Source of the DNA: JBMOKU01 sp049324315
GTDB taxonomy: Bacteria > Bacillota > Clostridia > Peptostreptococcales > Thermotaleaceae
Assembly: GCA_049324315.1 (NCBI GenBank)
Contig: JBMOKU010000055.1
Span: 124,001-188,000, forward strand
DNA: 64,000 nt
Reading direction: 5' to 3'
The notes under the pieces are model-generated. The model was not told where the DNA came from. It saw only the letters and a program-made list of their open reading frames with translations, and did no database searches. The translations under genes and the position numbers were made by a program. This document shows, piece by piece, positions 25,926 through 34,799 of the stretch; the stretch's first letter is position 1, and each line of letters starts with the position of its first letter.

Positions 25926-25958
25926 AATAGGAGGATAACCGATGGCTATCCTCCTATT
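25926..25958. terminator. Hairpin in the gap between symporter copies
   Basis: AATAGGAGGATA / TATCCTCCTATT, 12-bp perfect arms with a 9-nt loop and CTTTT on the + side. No gene is seen in 25730-26093. Confidence 0.6.
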
Positions 25959-26050
25959 CTTTTGTTTAATAATAAATGATTACTTCAGATCCATTTCTAA
26001 AGGAAGGCTATATCATCAACAAATCCCCTAACCCTCCAAGCTTTTATACT

Positions 26051-26081
26051 AAAAAGACAGGGATGCAAGTCATGCATCCCC
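26051..26081 (-). terminator. Terminator of symporter copy A
   Basis: On the minus strand GGGATGCA-TGACT-TGCATCCC followed by TGTCTTTTT, 13 bp after the stop codon. Confidence 0.75.
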
Positions 26082-26093
26082 ACATATCATATA

Positions 26094-27371
26094 TTACGCT
26101 ACAGCTTTTTCCTTTGGTGCAGCATTATAAACTGCTTCGTTAAATTCTCCTTCTGATTTTGCAACGATCACTGTACAAACAGCATCACCTGTGATATTAA
26201 TAGCAGTTCTGCACATATCAAGGATTCTGTCAATACCGATAATCAACGCGATACCTTCGATTGGTAACCCAACTGCTTGAAGTACCATGGAAAGCATGAT
26301 TAATCCAACACCAGGTACGCCAGCAGTACCGATAGAAGCCAATGTAGCTGTCGCGATAACTGTTAAGATAGCACTGAAAGAAAGCGGTAATCCGTATAAC
26401 TGTGAAATAAAGATGGTTGCAGCACCTTGCATAATCGCTGTACCGTCCATATTAATGGTAGCTCCCAAAGGAATGGTAAAGGATGCAATACTCTTATTGA
26501 CACCTAATCCCTCTTCAACTGTTTCTAATGTTACTGGAAGTGTTGCATTGGAGCTTGCTGTTGAGAAAGCAACGCCCATTGCAGGCCAGAACTTTTTAAA
26601 GAATTGAATTGGATTCAATTTTGTAAAGGCGACCAACATTCCCGTATAAGTAAATCCTGCATGCAATACTAAGGCAAACAATACACAGAACATATACTTT
26701 GCCAATGGAATCATGGCAGAGAATCCAAGTCCTGAGAATGTCTTAGCGATCAATGCAAATACTCCGTATGGAGCGATCAGCATAACCATACCTACTAATT
26801 TCATCATAAGCTCATTTAATTGCTCAAAGATATCAACTACTTGTTTTACCTTGCTGCCTAGAGATGCTAGACCAACACCTACCAATAAGGCAAATACAAT
26901 GATTTGCAGCATCTCACCATTTACCATTGCTGCCACAGGATTTGTTGGTATCATGTCTGTGAAAACTTGTACCAATGGCTTAGCTTCTTTGATGGTTGGC
27001 TCAGATTTTACCAAGGCTGACATGTCTAGGCCGATACCAGGTTGTACCACCATGGATAAAAGAATCGCAATAGTAATAGCTACAGCTGTTGTAACTAGGT
27101 AAAAACCTAACGTTTTACTGCCTACTCTACCCAGCTTTTTGATGTCTGAAATAGAAGCTGCACCATTCGCAATTGAAACAAAAACTAATGGAACAACCAT
27201 CATTTTGATAGCATTTAGGAAGACATTACCTACAAGGGTGAATACGCCTCCAATCAGAATATCATCTCTGAAGTAGGAAGCCCCCATTTTGTTAAGGATA
27301 AGACCAGTAATAAGACCTAAGATTAGACCGATAAAGATTTTGGTTGTCAAACCCATTTTCTTGCTGCTCAT
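26094..27371 (-). CDS. Dicarboxylate/amino acid:cation symporter (SDF family), copy A
   Basis: 425 residues with the same fold and motifs as copy B. The first 40 residues are almost identical, and differences concentrate in the region around residue 225-245 (FTYTGMLVAFTKLNPIQ against ITYSGMLTVFARVSPIQ) and the tail (EFNEAVYNAAPKEKAVA against EFDQDVYYSN). HP1 reads SSNATLP where copy B has SSSATLP. It is directly downstream of a GlnL-type regulator gene (140 bp), which suggests that the two-component system controls it. AGGAGG precedes the ATG. Confidence 0.94.
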   Translation of the reverse strand: MSSKKMGLTTKIFIGLILGLITGLILNKMGASYFRDDILIGGVFTLVGNVFLNAIKMMVVPLVFVSIANGAASISDIKKLGRVGSKTLGFYLVTTAVAITIAILLSMVVQPGIGLDMSALVKSEPTIKEAKPLVQVFTDMIPTNPVAAMVNGEMLQIIVFALLVGVGLASLGSKVKQVVDIFEQLNELMMKLVGMVMLIAPYGVFALIAKTFSGLGFSAMIPLAKYMFCVLFALVLHAGFTYTGMLVAFTKLNPIQFFKKFWPAMGVAFSTASSNATLPVTLETVEEGLGVNKSIASFTIPLGATINMDGTAIMQGAATIFISQLYGLPLSFSAILTVIATATLASIGTAGVPGVGLIMLSMVLQAVGLPIEGIALIIGIDRILDMCRTAINITGDAVCTVIVAKSEGEFNEAVYNAAPKEKAVA

Positions 27372-27511
27372 ATGATTCCTCCTTAATAATTATTTTTAGA
27401 ATGCGTAACATTCTTGATGTAAGCTTAATAATTTTCCTACAGAAAAATACAAAAAAAAACTGAAACATACAGTTCCAGTCTGAACATTGCAATTTTTCGA
27501 ACAATTGCATG

Positions 27512-28414
27512 CTATGATTCATTTTTCACTTCGATCATGATACCTTCTATAAATTTCTTCACACTGATTTTTCCGCCATAGTTGGACTTATCCCGGGCAT
27601 AATTCATTTGTTTTCTGACTTCCTTAAAATCAAAAACGGTATTGGAGTATTTTACGAAAACATCATTGCTGTAGTCTTCGATACCCAAGTTGGCGATGTT
27701 TCTTAATGCTTTGTTGATGGTTCTACGAATTCTCTGCTCCGTTGCGCCAACATTATACGTAACATCATATTCCCGCTTATACCGTTCATTGAGCATCTCA
27801 TACAGCTCAGACATCTTTTGACCGAGAAGTCTTTCCCTCGTTTCATGATCCTGTTCAAAAAGCAGAAGAATCATTTCAACGATATCATTACTGCCTGACT
27901 CCCCGATAATCCCCAATTGAGACAACACTCTTTTAATCTTATCCTTATCCGTTGAAGGTGATGCTTCCTTAACACCAACATATTCCTTAAATACGTTCAT
28001 ACTATGAATAGCTTTTTCGAAAGACTGTATTACTTCTTGCATATTCATCTTCTCTCGAACCTTATTGATTACAGATAGCACTTCAATAACATTGATGGGC
28101 TTGTTAATATAAAATTCGATTCCCTTTGTATATGCTTTAGAAACCATATCCTTTGATGAAACCTCTGAAATCATGATAAAGGTCGCATTAACATTCATCT
28201 TCTTTACTTCTGTGACGATAGATATCCCATCCATACCCGGAAGCAGTAGATCCACCAGGACAATATCGGGATTCAATACATGGATTTCCCTGACAGCATC
28301 TGTTCCATTATCAGCTTCACCGATCACATCCCCTAAATCATATTGTGAAATGATGTTCTTTAGAACTCTTCTTATGCCCTTGTCATCATCAATAATATAA
28401 AAATTAGAATTCAT
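27512..28414 (-). CDS. glnL: Two-component response regulator, GlnL/YcbB type
   Basis: 300 residues. N-terminal receiver domain (1-120) with acidic pocket DDD at residues 8-10, phospho-acceptor Asp in LVDLLLPGMDG and Lys in YINKP. The C-terminal part (about 155-290) matches the YcbB-type DNA-binding domain of B. subtilis GlnL, with TEQRIRRTINKALRNIANLG. In Bacillus the GlnK-GlnL pair responds to glutamine and activates glutaminase/glutamine transport genes. Here the sensor gene is 1 bp upstream and a symporter lies downstream, so control of amino-acid uptake is inferred. Confidence 0.9.
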   Translation of the reverse strand: MNSNFYIIDDDKGIRRVLKNIISQYDLGDVIGEADNGTDAVREIHVLNPDIVLVDLLLPGMDGISIVTEVKKMNVNATFIMISEVSSKDMVSKAYTKGIEFYINKPINVIEVLSVINKVREKMNMQEVIQSFEKAIHSMNVFKEYVGVKEASPSTDKDKIKRVLSQLGIIGESGSNDIVEMILLLFEQDHETRERLLGQKMSELYEMLNERYKREYDVTYNVGATEQRIRRTINKALRNIANLGIEDYSNDVFVKYSNTVFDFKEVRKQMNYARDKSNYGGKISVKKFIEGIMIEVKNES

Positions 28415-28415
28415 T

Positions 28416-29687
28416 TTACCACTTCCTATACATAATGGTCGATAATGGAATCGAAATCGTAAACTTAGTTCCTTTTTCTGTTTCCGACGCTACCGAAATA
28501 TTTCCTTGGAAATGATTCTCGATGATATGCTTAACATGGGTCAGTCCTATCCCTGTTGACATTTCGCCAGTTTCCTCATTAAACTTGGTTGAAAAGCCCG
28601 GCTCAAAAATTAAATCCAAATCATCACCGTTAATGCCCTTACCTGTGTCTTTAATACTGATATTACACTTTCCTTGATCCACGTTCTGCTCAATACTTAT
28701 CACACCAACATCATCAATGGCATCAATCCCATTGATGATCAAATTATTAAGGACTGAGATTAGTGGATAAAATTCCTTCGTTTGAAAATTATTTTTGTAT
28801 TTGAATTGTAAGATAATGTTCTTTTTTCTCGTAGCTATTAGCTTTTCTGTGTTTTGCTTTATGATAGAAAATATACTTTTAATTGGCATCACAAAATCTT
28901 TATTCTCTTCGGAAAGGGTTTTCTCGATACCGGAAACAACGCGAATATAGTCTTTCTTGACTTCATGGATATCCTTCGCAACGATTAATGCATCATCTTT
29001 TAACAGCGGATCATTTAGTTTTTCATATAAAGAAAAACTCTTACTCATGGCTTCTTCGATATCAATAATCGATTTTCTTAAAAAAAACAGTTCACTTTTT
29101 AGATTAGCAATGAACAATACCATTTCCCGGTACTTATTTTCTTTTTGCTCTCTTTCATATCTGTTCATATAATATGTGGTTAAATAATATATGAAACTGG
29201 TTAACATGGATCTCATTAAGCCTACAAAGATGATGATCAGTACAACGCCTTCAAAGGGAACACTGGTTGCTTCACTTCGATAGGCAGCTTCTACAATATT
29301 GGATATACTGTCACTAAACCATAAGTATATCATTAGCATTTCCGGTTTATTGACTTTTTCTCGTATATTGGTTAATTCTAAGATAATTCCAAATAGTATA
29401 TAATAAAATGCTACAGGATAATAGATTTGAATAGCGTCTAAAAAGGTTACGCCTGTGTTTCCGTCTAAATATACAAAAGATCTAAAGAGAAACATAAATA
29501 TACCTACAGCATTGCACGTAGCTATGATAGATATATCCTTAAAATATATCAACAAGAGTGTGAGGGTAGTTACCGCTAAAGTAAAGCGAAAATTGGTTGA
29601 AAAAGGGTTTAAGTAAAGCTGCCCCATAAACGCAGTTAGAATACAGGTAGCCACCATCTTTTCGAATTTTTTTCTGTCCATTATCAT
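28416..29687 (-). CDS. Sensor histidine kinase, GlnK/YcbA type
   Basis: 423 residues with about six membrane helices in residues 1-175, no obvious extracellular ligand domain, then a dimerisation segment carrying the probable phospho-His in AKDIHEVKKDY (near residue 236). The HATPase domain shows an N box (LNNLIINGIDAI), G1 (DTGKGI) and G2 (GIGLTHVKHI). This matches the unusual H-box of GlnK-type kinases. It is not the PII protein also named GlnK. One base separates it from the regulator; AGGTG precedes the ATG at 29687. Confidence 0.9.
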   Translation of the reverse strand: MIMDRKKFEKMVATCILTAFMGQLYLNPFSTNFRFTLAVTTLTLLLIYFKDISIIATCNAVGIFMFLFRSFVYLDGNTGVTFLDAIQIYYPVAFYYILFGIILELTNIREKVNKPEMLMIYLWFSDSISNIVEAAYRSEATSVPFEGVVLIIIFVGLMRSMLTSFIYYLTTYYMNRYEREQKENKYREMVLFIANLKSELFFLRKSIIDIEEAMSKSFSLYEKLNDPLLKDDALIVAKDIHEVKKDYIRVVSGIEKTLSEENKDFVMPIKSIFSIIKQNTEKLIATRKKNIILQFKYKNNFQTKEFYPLISVLNNLIINGIDAIDDVGVISIEQNVDQGKCNISIKDTGKGINGDDLDLIFEPGFSTKFNEETGEMSTGIGLTHVKHIIENHFQGNISVASETEKGTKFTISIPLSTIMYRKW

Positions 29688-29700
29688 TCCAACACCTACT

Positions 29701-30261
29701 TTATATCTTGTAGTGCAGTATGATTTCCGCCCCGGTAGACTTCTCTTTTACAATCAAAAAATGTTGAAATGTCATTTCACAGTATTCTACAAATTCCCTG
29801 ATTGAGCATGGATTTTCCTTCACTTCTAAGACTGCCACGTCCACTTCCTCCCATCCAAAGGAGAGAAGCTTTCGGACTGCATCCTTAGAAATCAATTCCA
29901 TGGGTACTGATCCAAATATATTCCCTCTGGAGATTTCATGATTCTGCCAAAATCGATTATGAACATCCAGCGCTTTTGCTGCTTTCAATTCCTCTGTACG
30001 TCTTTGAGAAAACTCCTCCAGATAAGTGCCTTCATAAGGATTTTTTTTCATGATCGGCTTATATAAAAACTTTACTTCATTTATATGATGAAACCCGATG
30101 TCTTGAAAGGATTTTCTTTTCTCATCAAGATCAGCTTTTATTTCATTGCATTTAACGATAATTTCCTCAGCCAATTTCTCTACAAGTATCTTATTACCTA
30201 CAGATAAAGCTCTTTCCATTTCGTCGGTTGTCTTTTTTATGAAATATATTGTTTGCCGCAT
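29701..30261 (-). CDS. Hypothetical protein upstream of the GlnKL-type system, 186 aa
   Basis: Not recognised. The ATG at 30261 has AAAGGTG upstream. Residues 1-65 are helical, possibly coiled coil (DEMERALSVGNKILVEKLAEEI), and the rest is mixed alpha/beta with an acidic/aromatic tail. No membrane segment or signal peptide. It ends 13 bp before the sensor kinase start, so it is probably the first gene of the same operon and might be an accessory component of glutamine sensing. This is inference from position only. Confidence 0.7.
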   Translation of the reverse strand: MRQTIYFIKKTTDEMERALSVGNKILVEKLAEEIIVKCNEIKADLDEKRKSFQDIGFHHINEVKFLYKPIMKKNPYEGTYLEEFSQRRTEELKAAKALDVHNRFWQNHEISRGNIFGSVPMELISKDAVRKLLSFGWEEVDVAVLEVKENPCSIREFVEYCEMTFQHFLIVKEKSTGAEIILHYKI

Positions 30262-30393
30262 TAAAATCACCTTTCAAATGATATCATACAATTTCCTTAT
30301 TTATTATAGCATCAAAGTTACAAGTCTACTATACAAGAATAGGATATCCTAAATTCTCAAATACTTAATACATAAAAAGATTGGAGGGATGTT

Positions 30394-30684
30394 ATGAATT
30401 GCCCCAGTTGTAAAAATGGAAAGCTCTACTTAAAAGACGAAGTATCCTATGTATATACCTATGACATACAGGATGATGGATACATCCAGTGGGACGAAAA
30501 GGGCGATTATACTTCGTATCTATTTATAGACAGAGAACAAAAGGATTTTCAGCAATATGTACAATGCAGCCACTGTCGCAGTCGGTTTCAACATATCATT
30601 GAAAGAAAGCATGATATGGATATGGTCATTTTAAAAAAAGCCATTCACTCAAACGGCCCCATATCCAATGAGTTTTTCATATGA
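30394..30684 (+). CDS. Small zinc-ribbon-like protein, 96 aa
   Basis: Two CxxC knuckles (MNCPSCKNGK at the N-terminus and VQCSHCRSRF near residue 54) suggest a zinc ribbon. Between them is an acidic, aromatic-rich stretch (YTYDIQDDGYIQWDEKGDY). GGAGGGA precedes the ATG. No family recognised; not in an operon with neighbours, being flanked by minus-strand genes. Confidence 0.75.
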   Translation: MNCPSCKNGKLYLKDEVSYVYTYDIQDDGYIQWDEKGDYTSYLFIDREQKDFQQYVQCSHCRSRFQHIIERKHDMDMVILKKAIHSNGPISNEFFI

Positions 30685-30755
30685 AGCATACTATGAAAAT
30701 GTCATGACAGCAGTTTTTCACTGCATCTAATCAAACAGCAAATGGATCCTCATGC

Positions 30756-31394
30756 TTACTTGGACCGGGTATATTCTGCATATCTTGATAACGTAGCATT
30801 TTGGTTCCACTCATGGAACATTTCTCCGGATCGATAGAAATATAGCTGGTTGCTCTTTGCATCATATTCCCATTTTGCTGTTAAATATTCATAACTGCCG
30901 TTGGTAAGAAGGTCTTCCAGAATTCGTGTATTTTCTTCATACAGATCCTGGTAGGCTTCTTTAACACTTTTATAATCCGTTCCCATTTTTATCATGGTGT
31001 CTATTGCCATTGCTTTTAGTATCCATTCTAGTTCTCTAAAATGCACAGTGATCAATTTACGATAGTATCTGCCTTTTACAAAAATGAAGGTCTTGATATC
31101 TTTCGTCGGTTTGTATCCCTTATCAAAGCTGGCAAAAAGAATTTGACTAACAGAAACAAATCCTTTCTGCTGAAAGGGTTGTTTTAGAGCGCTGTACATT
31201 TCATCATCATTTATTTCGCTTAGGACTGCCTCGATAACATCATCATCGATTTCTTGGTCCAACTGGAGGTTGTAGAAAAAATCTCGATATAACTCTCGAT
31301 TTACCCAAATCCAGTCCACTGAGTCTATATGATCAATATCCATTAATTCTTCTAAGGATGCTGCAGCGATTTTGTCCAGTATTTTCTTCTTCAT
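30756..31394 (-). CDS. Hypothetical protein, 212 aa
   Basis: Not recognised. Soluble, acidic N-terminal half, helical throughout, no cysteine pattern, no signal peptide. The C-terminus contains a YLTAKWEYDAKSNQLYFYRSG stretch like a beta-hairpin. Codon use and composition match the neighbours. Divergent from the GmhB-like phosphatase gene. Confidence 0.7.
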   Translation of the reverse strand: MKKKILDKIAAASLEELMDIDHIDSVDWIWVNRELYRDFFYNLQLDQEIDDDVIEAVLSEINDDEMYSALKQPFQQKGFVSVSQILFASFDKGYKPTKDIKTFIFVKGRYYRKLITVHFRELEWILKAMAIDTMIKMGTDYKSVKEAYQDLYEENTRILEDLLTNGSYEYLTAKWEYDAKSNQLYFYRSGEMFHEWNQNATLSRYAEYTRSK

Positions 31395-31515
31395 CTTGTC
31401 ACCACCAAGCAGAATTTAAGATTATGTTTATATAAATATCTTGATATTATTCATATTCTAGCATATACTAGTTGAAATTACTATGTCTTAATTATTTTTA
31501 GGTAAGGAGGCTTAT

Positions 31516-32037
31516 ATGAACAAGGCAGTTTTTCTTGATCGAGATGGTGTTATCAATGATAACAAGCATCCTGTTAACAAGCCAAAGGATTTGATTTTGT
31601 TCCCATGGACTTATGATGCACTGAAAATGCTCTACGATGCAGGCTATATGCTTTTTGTCGTAACCAATCAAGGTGGTATTGAAATGGGCTATTTTACAGC
31701 TGATGATTTAGAGAAGATTCATGAAAAGATGCTGTCGGATTTATCAACAAAGAAAATCACGATCCATGACATCGCTTACTGCCCTCATTTCAAAACAAAA
31801 TGCAGTTGTAGAAAACCGCTGCCTGGTATGCTTCTAGATTTGGCCCAGCGCTATGAAGTGGACATGCAGTATTCTTGGATGGTCGGTGATCGAGATATGG
31901 ATATTGAAGCCGGTGTGAAAGCCGGATGTAAAACCATTAAAATTGGTAAAAGTCATCCTGAAGCCACTTACACTGTAGAAAACTTATTGGAGGCTGCGCA
32001 GTATATTTTAGGTATTAGAGAAAAGGTTGAATGTTAA
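31516..32037 (+). CDS. HAD-IIIA phosphatase, GmhB-like (heptose-1,7-bisphosphate/histidinol-phosphate phosphatase type)
   Basis: 173 residues. HAD motif I is FLDRDGVIN at residues 6-14, motif II VVTNQGG, and motif IV VGDRDMDIEAG. A zinc-binding CPHFKTKCSCRKP loop is the hallmark of the GmhB/HisB-N subgroup. In LPS-less bacteria such enzymes act on glycan heptose precursors or histidinol phosphate. Neighbours do not settle the substrate. AAGGAGG precedes the ATG. Confidence 0.88.
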   Translation: MNKAVFLDRDGVINDNKHPVNKPKDLILFPWTYDALKMLYDAGYMLFVVTNQGGIEMGYFTADDLEKIHEKMLSDLSTKKITIHDIAYCPHFKTKCSCRKPLPGMLLDLAQRYEVDMQYSWMVGDRDMDIEAGVKAGCKTIKIGKSHPEATYTVENLLEAAQYILGIREKVEC

Positions 32038-32085
32038 AATTAGAACAAATTTTACTTTGACAAGCAACTATAAAATACCGTTTCG

Positions 32086-32110
32086 TAGGGGCGCCCATTG
32101 GGCGTCCGCA
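32086..32110. repeat. REP-like palindrome (GTAGGGGCG family)
   Basis: TAGGGGCGCCCATTGGGCGTCC with CGCCCA-t-TGGGCG as perfect core, immediately left of the 96-bp repeat and after the phosphatase gene. Confidence 0.55.
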
Positions 32111-32123
32111 GGGAATGCCACTA

Positions 32124-32219
32124 TTACGTCCGCTGCGCCACGGGGACAGTTCCATCGTTTTCCCTTCGGTCCTTCGCTACGCTTCGGAAACGCTCGAACC
32201 GTCCCCATGACTCCGCTAC
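32124..32219. repeat. 96-bp hairpin repeat, copy 1
   Basis: Shares 90 of 96 positions, in the same orientation, with 58904-58999. Outer arms GGGGACAGTTC / GAACCGTCCCC enclose a second stem CGTTTTCC / GGAAACG. GC-rich relative to flanks. No protein-coding potential is supported. Confidence 0.8.
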
Positions 32220-32363
32220 AATTAACAATACTCCCAATCATTATACCGACATTACCGTTAATAAATACGAAATTATGTTAAGCCATAGAGACGTAACTTT
32301 CCTTCTTAAAAGAACGTTCCCATGGCTCTTTTCGGTTCGTTATTTACGTTTGATATCTACAAA

Positions 32364-33071
32364 CTACTCTTCCTTTGAAGATTGATATTTATACTTATGG
32401 ATCGGTCTGCCTACGCTGCCATATTCTAAATCCACCATGACAGACTTGTTTTCGCTGAGATATTCAAGGTATCTTCGGGCCGTTACCCTAGCGATCCCCA
32501 CTGCTTCCGCCAATTCCATCGAGGTATGAAATTCCTGATGCTCCCTTAAATAATTTAACACCAAATCAAGGGTAATTTGGTTCAAGCCCTTTGGCAGGCG
32601 GGTGGTGGTACTTTCCCCTTTAATATGCAGAATATTATCTAAATCCTCTTGCCTTATATTTTCTTGATTTAGAAGCTGTTCCTTCATATTTTTATAATGC
32701 AAAAGTGCTTCTTTAAATCTTTCAAATTTAAAGGGCTTTATAATGTAATCGATCACACCATATCGTATGGCATCATGGATCGTATCGACACTCTTATCAG
32801 CAGTAATCAGGATCACATCTATATTGGCTTCCCGTTTTCTTATTTCTCTCAGCACTTCAAGTCCATTGGTCTTCGTCATAAATATGTCTAAGAGCATAAG
32901 TTGGGGTTGAAGTTTTTCCACCAGCTTGAAGGCTTCCTCACCATTGCTTGCAATCCCTACCACTTTAAAATCTTTCATTCTATTGATAAATCTCTTATTA
33001 ATTTCCTGTACCATAGGATCATCTTCTACGATAATCACAGAAATAGGCTTCATCTTATCACCACGCTTCAT
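32364..33071 (-). CDS. Response regulator, CitB/DcuR family
   Basis: 235 residues. Receiver domain (about 6-125) with VEDDP acidic pair, phospho-Asp in LLDIFMTKTNG and Lys in IIKPF; a C-terminal HTH region contains SMELAEAVGIARVTARRYLEYL, as in CitB/DcuR/DctR regulators of di- and tricarboxylate metabolism. The ATG at 33071 overlaps the kinase stop (TAATG); an alternative ATG at 33056 has GGTGAT upstream. It might control one of the dicarboxylate symporters 5-7 kb away, but no target is adjacent. Confidence 0.92.
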   Translation of the reverse strand: MKRGDKMKPISVIIVEDDPMVQEINKRFINRMKDFKVVGIASNGEEAFKLVEKLQPQLMLLDIFMTKTNGLEVLREIRKREANIDVILITADKSVDTIHDAIRYGVIDYIIKPFKFERFKEALLHYKNMKEQLLNQENIRQEDLDNILHIKGESTTTRLPKGLNQITLDLVLNYLREHQEFHTSMELAEAVGIARVTARRYLEYLSENKSVMVDLEYGSVGRPIHKYKYQSSKEE

Positions 33072-34693
33072 TATTTTGGAATAAAAACAATCACTTCTGT
33101 ACCTTCATTTTCTTGACTTTCTATTTCAATATTCCCTTTAAGACTATCGATAATTTCTTTAATGAGTGCCAATCCTACGCCTTTATTCTCTCCTAACTTC
33201 GTCGTAAAGCCAAATCGAAAGATCTTATCAAGGTTTTCTTCTGCAATACCAATGCCCGTATCGGTCACGATGATCTCAAGACCATCTTCCTCATCCGTAA
33301 TGGTCAGACTGATATGCCGCTTTGATTGCTCAAGTTCACTTACTGCATCCATGGCATTTTCCAGTAGGTTTCCGATGATCGTCACAAGTATGTTTGTATC
33401 CAACCAGCTTTCCGTATACCCCAATCGGCTGCTGGGGTCAATGGAGAATTTTATTTTCAACTCCTGCATTCGATTATACTTTGCAAGCAGCAGTCCGGAA
33501 ACCATAGGCTCTTTAAAGTTTTTGGTTAAGAATCCCAGCATTTCTTCATGCACATCACTGATGTCATCAATATATTTCATGGCCTCGTCATAGCATTTAA
33601 GCTGCAAAAGTCCGGAGATGGTATGCATCTTATTTAAGAATTCATGATTTTGCGAGCGCAGGGCATCAATGTACTTTCTCACACCGGTAAGCTGCTCCGC
33701 CAAGTTTTTTACATCGGTTAAATCCCTGAAACTGGATACGGCACCCATGATTTCTCCGCCAACGTTAATAGGCAGTGTGTTTGCCACGATGGCACGATTA
33801 TTATCTAAAATATGCTCACTATCAACTTCCGGGATTCCCGATTCCATAACTTCGGCCATGTGACTGTTGTTGACAATTTCACGAATATCTTTTCCAATAA
33901 TCTCATCACCAACACCCATAATACGCTTACCTTCTCCATTGATCATGGTTATCTTATATTCCCGATCAACAGCCAAAATTCCTTCTTTAACCGTTTGAAT
34001 GATAATATGTCTTTCTTTAAGGAGCTTTGCTATCTCTTCCGGTTCCAACCCTAAAATACGGCTTTTTATATTGTTTGCCAGCAGCGTAGCACTTAATATC
34101 GTCAGTAAAAACCCGCCCATCACCAGGGCATAAAATCCGCTTTCAAATTCTGTTAAAAATTTTGTAAGCTGAGGATACAAGATGCTGACCACCACAACGC
34201 CCACTTGCTTTCCATCTTTGAAAATCGGCGCCAGGGCTCTAATGGAGTTACCCTTTGGGTCGATTATTTTCTTTAACATGACTTTCCCTAGAAAGGCTTT
34301 CTTTTCATCCTGATAAAGGAAAATTCTATTTCGTTTGTCCAAAACAGAGCGTGCATAGGGCTGCTCTTCCATATCAAAGATTTGTATACATTCTGCATTG
34401 GTGGCCCTGCGAATATCCTCTATAAGAGGCTGTATAATCCAGTTTCCCCTTGGTTTTACCATATTAACCTGTATTTCTCTATTCAGAGCGACTACTTTTG
34501 CAATATTAATTACATTTTTTCCCAACATGTTTTGTATACTATTATCAATATACAAAATTCCAAAACCCCCAAGGATCGTCATGAGCAGTGATACGATAAG
34601 GGTTGTATAGATGATAATTTTTGTTTTTAAAGTCAGTTTAAGCTTTTTCTTGATTTCCCTCACTCCTATCACAGGGATTTTCAATAATTTCAT
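33071..34693 (-). CDS. Sensor histidine kinase, CitA/DcuS family
   Basis: 540 residues. Membrane helix about 25-50, an extracytoplasmic PAS-like (CitA-type) sensor domain about 55-170, second helix about 188-208, cytoplasmic PAS about 228-330, then the H box LRSQNHEFLNKMHTISGLLQ typical of CitA/DcuS kinases and a HATPase domain (NLLENAMDAV, DTGIGI, GVGLALIKEI). Sensing of citrate, malate, fumarate or similar acids is the family norm. Operon with the overlapping CitB-type regulator. Confidence 0.93.
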   Translation of the reverse strand: MKLLKIPVIGVREIKKKLKLTLKTKIIIYTTLIVSLLMTILGGFGILYIDNSIQNMLGKNVINIAKVVALNREIQVNMVKPRGNWIIQPLIEDIRRATNAECIQIFDMEEQPYARSVLDKRNRIFLYQDEKKAFLGKVMLKKIIDPKGNSIRALAPIFKDGKQVGVVVVSILYPQLTKFLTEFESGFYALVMGGFLLTILSATLLANNIKSRILGLEPEEIAKLLKERHIIIQTVKEGILAVDREYKITMINGEGKRIMGVGDEIIGKDIREIVNNSHMAEVMESGIPEVDSEHILDNNRAIVANTLPINVGGEIMGAVSSFRDLTDVKNLAEQLTGVRKYIDALRSQNHEFLNKMHTISGLLQLKCYDEAMKYIDDISDVHEEMLGFLTKNFKEPMVSGLLLAKYNRMQELKIKFSIDPSSRLGYTESWLDTNILVTIIGNLLENAMDAVSELEQSKRHISLTITDEEDGLEIIVTDTGIGIAEENLDKIFRFGFTTKLGENKGVGLALIKEIIDSLKGNIEIESQENEGTEVIVFIPK

Positions 34694-34799
34694 TATATAA
34701 TACTTCCGTAAATATAGACAAGTTTTGAAAAGAATTAATTTTCTGACATGATGTTTTTCTTCCTATAAATGGTATAATAATACTCTGGGAGGTGTTTTC

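Noticed and set aside
32027..32281. 84- and 95-residue open frames through the 96-bp repeat
   Set aside because: They are translations of repeat DNA, start inside the previous gene or without a ribosome site, and are not shared in reading frame with copy 2.
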